DNA from: Schaalia cardiffensis
GTDB taxonomy: Bacteria > Actinomycetota > Actinomycetes > Actinomycetales > Actinomycetaceae
Assembly (NCBI RefSeq): GCF_016405145.1
Contig: NZ_JAEKIA010000002.1
Coordinates: forward strand, 124,001-188,000
DNA: 64,000 nt
Reading direction: 5' to 3'
Positions 62,027 through 64,000 of this stretch are shown here, in pieces. The notes beneath the pieces were generated by a model. It saw nothing but the letters and a program-made list of their open reading frames with translations. It was not told the origin of the DNA and ran no database searches. Positions within the stretch are counted from its first letter, which is position 1. Every line of letters begins with the position of its first letter. A program made the position numbers and the translations under genes.

Positions 62027-63222
62027 GCCGCACTCCTTCTGAGAAAGGCGCCGTGAAAGCGCGGCGCGAAAGGGTCTTCTCGATCGACCTCGTGCGAGCG
62101 ACGGCGACGATCCTCATTGTCATCACCCACTTCAACAACCCCTTCTTCTCTCAGGGGGGCTACCTCCTCGCGAACCGTCCCTTCGGCGTGTACATCGGCG
62201 ACCTCGGCGTCTCACTCTTCCTCATCATCTCTGGAACCGTCCTCGCGCTGAATTACCGGCAGCCGATTGATGTGAAGAGCTTTTACTGGAAGCGCTTCAA
62301 AGGCATTTACCCGATGTTCTGGACCGCGTGGGTCTTGGGAACCCTCTACTTCTTCATCGATTCGAAGGGGCACCCGCTCAATGCGGCGCCCGTGAAATCG
62401 CTCATCTGGACGCTCTTGGGCATTGACGGGCTCGTCGCGAATTTTCATCTGACGACGGCGTACCTCTTGGGAGAATGGTTCCTCGGATTCATCATCATCT
62501 TCTACTTGGTGTTCCCGCTCTTGAGCTGGGCGATTGAGCGGTTCCCGAAGACGACGGCGCTGATTATCGCTGCGCTGTACCTTGGTTCGATCTTCGGGCT
62601 CGGTGCCGCAACTGATGTACCGATGTCCGTGATTCTGACGACGCGTCTTCCCGAGCTCGCCTTCGGCATGTACCTCGTCCGTTTTTCCGCGAGCATCCGA
62701 CCCCACATGGCGATTCCCACGGCACTCGTCCTCCTGGCTTTCGAAGCACTTGACCGTTTCGGAGCTTCTGGGGCAGCTGCGCTCGTGAACCATGCGGCCT
62801 TCAAAGACCTGTCCACCACCATTGTCGGACTCGCCGCTTATGTTTTCCTTATTGCGATCGCAGATTTCGTGTCAATACGTCCGCTCCGGGCGCTCGTTGC
62901 ACTCATCGCGAAGTACTCCTACCCGATCTTTTTGGTGCACCACGTCATCATCTACAAGCTCTTCACCATGTCGAGCATCGACTGGATGAGTTTCAACCGC
63001 GTCCAGGTTGTCACTTTCTTCTTCGCGATTTGTGCCCTTGTATTCGCTCTCGCCGTGGCCCTTGACGCGGTGACCAAGCGGATCATCGTATTCACGAGCG
63101 CGGCCTTTGAAGGTGAGTGGTGGCGTCCTGCCATCTTCTCTCTGCCCAAGGTGGACTCCCCGTCTCAGGCTCAAGATGCTCGACCATCTGCGGACGCGAG
63201 GAGCCACGCCAATGAACGTTGA
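62023..63222 (+). CDS. OafA-type acyltransferase (acyltransferase 3 family)
   Basis: This 399-aa membrane acyltransferase has RVFSIDLVRATATILIVITH with the conserved R and H, GVSLFLIISGTVLALNYRQP, and about 10 helices. The start is TTG 62023, overlapping the RgpF stop (TTGA), with GGGGAGGAGAGG upstream. It is the second acyltransferase of this kind in the window. Its last 11 bp overlap a 39-codon ORF. Confidence 0.87.
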   Translation: MSRTPSEKGAVKARRERVFSIDLVRATATILIVITHFNNPFFSQGGYLLANRPFGVYIGDLGVSLFLIISGTVLALNYRQPIDVKSFYWKRFKGIYPMFWTAWVLGTLYFFIDSKGHPLNAAPVKSLIWTLLGIDGLVANFHLTTAYLLGEWFLGFIIIFYLVFPLLSWAIERFPKTTALIIAALYLGSIFGLGAATDVPMSVILTTRLPELAFGMYLVRFSASIRPHMAIPTALVLLAFEALDRFGASGAAALVNHAAFKDLSTTIVGLAAYVFLIAIADFVSIRPLRALVALIAKYSYPIFLVHHVIIYKLFTMSSIDWMSFNRVQVVTFFFAICALVFALAVALDAVTKRIIVFTSAAFEGEWWRPAIFSLPKVDSPSQAQDARPSADARSHANER

Positions 63223-63331
63223 CTCTGTCATGAGTGCGGGAGTGAGCGCCCCTGTGCAAGAGCATCACTCCTTCACCGCACCCGCATGGATTCGCAGCGG
63301 ATTTGATGAACAGGAGGGAAAGGTCGAATGA
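63212..63331 (+). CDS. Small ORF bridging acyltransferase and ABC permease genes
   Basis: This 39-aa ORF starts MNVDSVMSAGVSAPVQEHHS and ends GFDEQEGKVE. A GAGGAG lies 8 nt before ATG 63212. It overlaps the acyltransferase end by 11 bp and its TGA overlaps the permease ATG (ATGA). There is no membrane segment or known motif. It could be a real microprotein or a coupling leader; only its spacing and ribosome binding site support it. Confidence 0.45.
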   Translation: MNVDSVMSAGVSAPVQEHHSFTAPAWIRSGFDEQEGKVE

Positions 63332-64000
63332 GTGGAATCACCGATCAGCGCAAGGGCGAGTGGCAGCGGATCATTGATCTGACCCTCCGTTTCACGCAAC
63401 GCTCAGTATCCTCCGAATTCAAGGGCACGGCCCTGGGTCGACTCTGGTCTCTCATCAACCCTCTGGCAACCGTCATCGTCTTCACCATCATCTTCGGACT
63501 GGTGTTCAGGGGCTCAGTCGAACCGGGGACGAACTCCGGGATCGACTCTTTCGCGCTCTGGATCGGCATCGGCGTGTTGTGCTGGACCTTCCTCTCGAGC
63601 GGAATCATCAAGGGGATGAACTCGCTCGTTGACAATGCCGGACTCCTCACAAAAGTCTATTTCCCGCGTCAGATCCTCGTGTATTCAGCGGTTCTCGCGC
63701 TCGTTGTCGACTTCATGTTTGAGTTGCTCGTCCTCGTCGCCATCGCCTTGATCGTCGGGGGCCCCGGGGTACTCACAATGGTTCCCCTTCTCCTCGTCAT
63801 CACGCTCCTCACTGCCCTTTTCTCGACAGGCCTCGGCCTGATCCTTGCTGTCGCGACCGTCTACTTCCGTGACATCTCCCACCTGTGGCAGATCTTCAAT
63901 CAAGTCTGGATGTACGCCTCCGGGGTCGTCTTCTCCCTCAGCATGCTCGGAGACGTCGAGAAGAGGCTGTACGAGATGGGCTGGTCCTTGGGCGGGCGGC
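63328..64000 (+). CDS. ABC-2 type polysaccharide export permease (partial, 3' end outside window)
   Basis: The first 224 codons of a TagG/Wzm/RfbD-type permease: DLTLRFTQRSVSSEFKGTAL, GRLWSLINPLATVIVFTIIF, VYFPRQILVYSAVLALVVDF and VATVYFRDISHLWQIFNQVW are family motifs. With an ATPase partner, presumably just beyond the window, it exports a completed lipid-linked glycan. AGGAGGGAAAGG precedes ATG 63328. Confidence 0.93.
   Translation, partial: MSGITDQRKGEWQRIIDLTLRFTQRSVSSEFKGTALGRLWSLINPLATVIVFTIIFGLVFRGSVEPGTNSGIDSFALWIGIGVLCWTFLSSGIIKGMNSLVDNAGLLTKVYFPRQILVYSAVLALVVDFMFELLVLVAIALIVGGPGVLTMVPLLLVITLLTALFSTGLGLILAVATVYFRDISHLWQIFNQVWMYASGVVFSLSMLGDVEKRLYEMGWSLGGR

Noticed and set aside
1-64000. 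tRNA, rRNA, integrase or transposase genes
   Set aside because: No cloverleaf with a TTCGA-type T arm, rRNA segment or recombinase motif was recognised by eye; a covariance-model scan could still find a missed tRNA.

Overview
The window is high-GC actinobacterial DNA, most likely from the Actinomycetaceae (Actinomyces or Schaalia type). Support comes from the lineage-typical housekeeping proteins, an actinobacterial DapD, a DUF5979-repeat surface protein with an LAKTG sorting signal, and many start codons lying 6-8 nt after a TAnnnT-like -10 box, which indicates leaderless mRNA. The genus is inferred from these features; there is no rRNA gene here to confirm it. I saw no tRNA, rRNA or CRISPR array.

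Layout, 1-32 kb (mostly core genes): xseB/xseA, ispH, a DUF559 endonuclease-fold gene sitting between palindromic repeat elements, ychF, a relic of a surface-protein 3' end, a large sortase-anchored DUF5979 protein, a P-type ATPase relic, meso-DAP dehydrogenase, an amino-acid permease, a PlsC-like acyltransferase, typA, fdxA, dapC, gltA, dapD, maf, a class III cyclase, a two-component system, purK/purE and two LCP cell-wall ligases. Both the one-step (Ddh) and the succinylated (DapD/DapC) routes towards meso-DAP and lysine are represented.

Layout, 32-64 kb (a large surface-glycan region): GT2/DUF2304 pair, wbpD-wbpE-wbpB homologues, an asparagine-synthetase-like protein, a Wzx-like flippase with two glycosyltransferases, two GT4 enzymes around a WbpI-type 2-epimerase, another GT4 followed by a nucleotide-sugar dehydrogenase, a lic1-like phosphorylcholine module (HTH-LicC-LicA fusion plus LicB-like transporter), a second GT2/DUF2304 pair, a GT2, two OafA-type acyltransferases, an unknown polytopic protein, two RgpF-family proteins, an epimerase, a 39-codon small ORF and the start of an ABC-2 polysaccharide exporter. 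Together these can make UDP-2,3-diacetamido-2,3-dideoxy-mannuronic acid (all five steps have a candidate), assemble and decorate at least two glycans (one flippase type, one ABC type), add choline phosphate and acyl groups, and attach the product to the wall through the LCP proteins.

Structural surprises: (1) a palindrome-headed repeat with 31-bp tandem units, in three copies, two of which flank the DUF559 gene as direct repeats, with a compensatory change in an inner hairpin; (2) degenerate tandem arrays, each with a sequence private to its spacer, several of which are echoes of the adjacent gene's own 3' end including its stop codon (typA, gltA, the DUF2304 gene, the SH3-like gene); (3) related in-frame repeat tails on XseA and on the 2-epimerase; (4) relics of a second surface protein and of a P-type ATPase around the intact adhesin.
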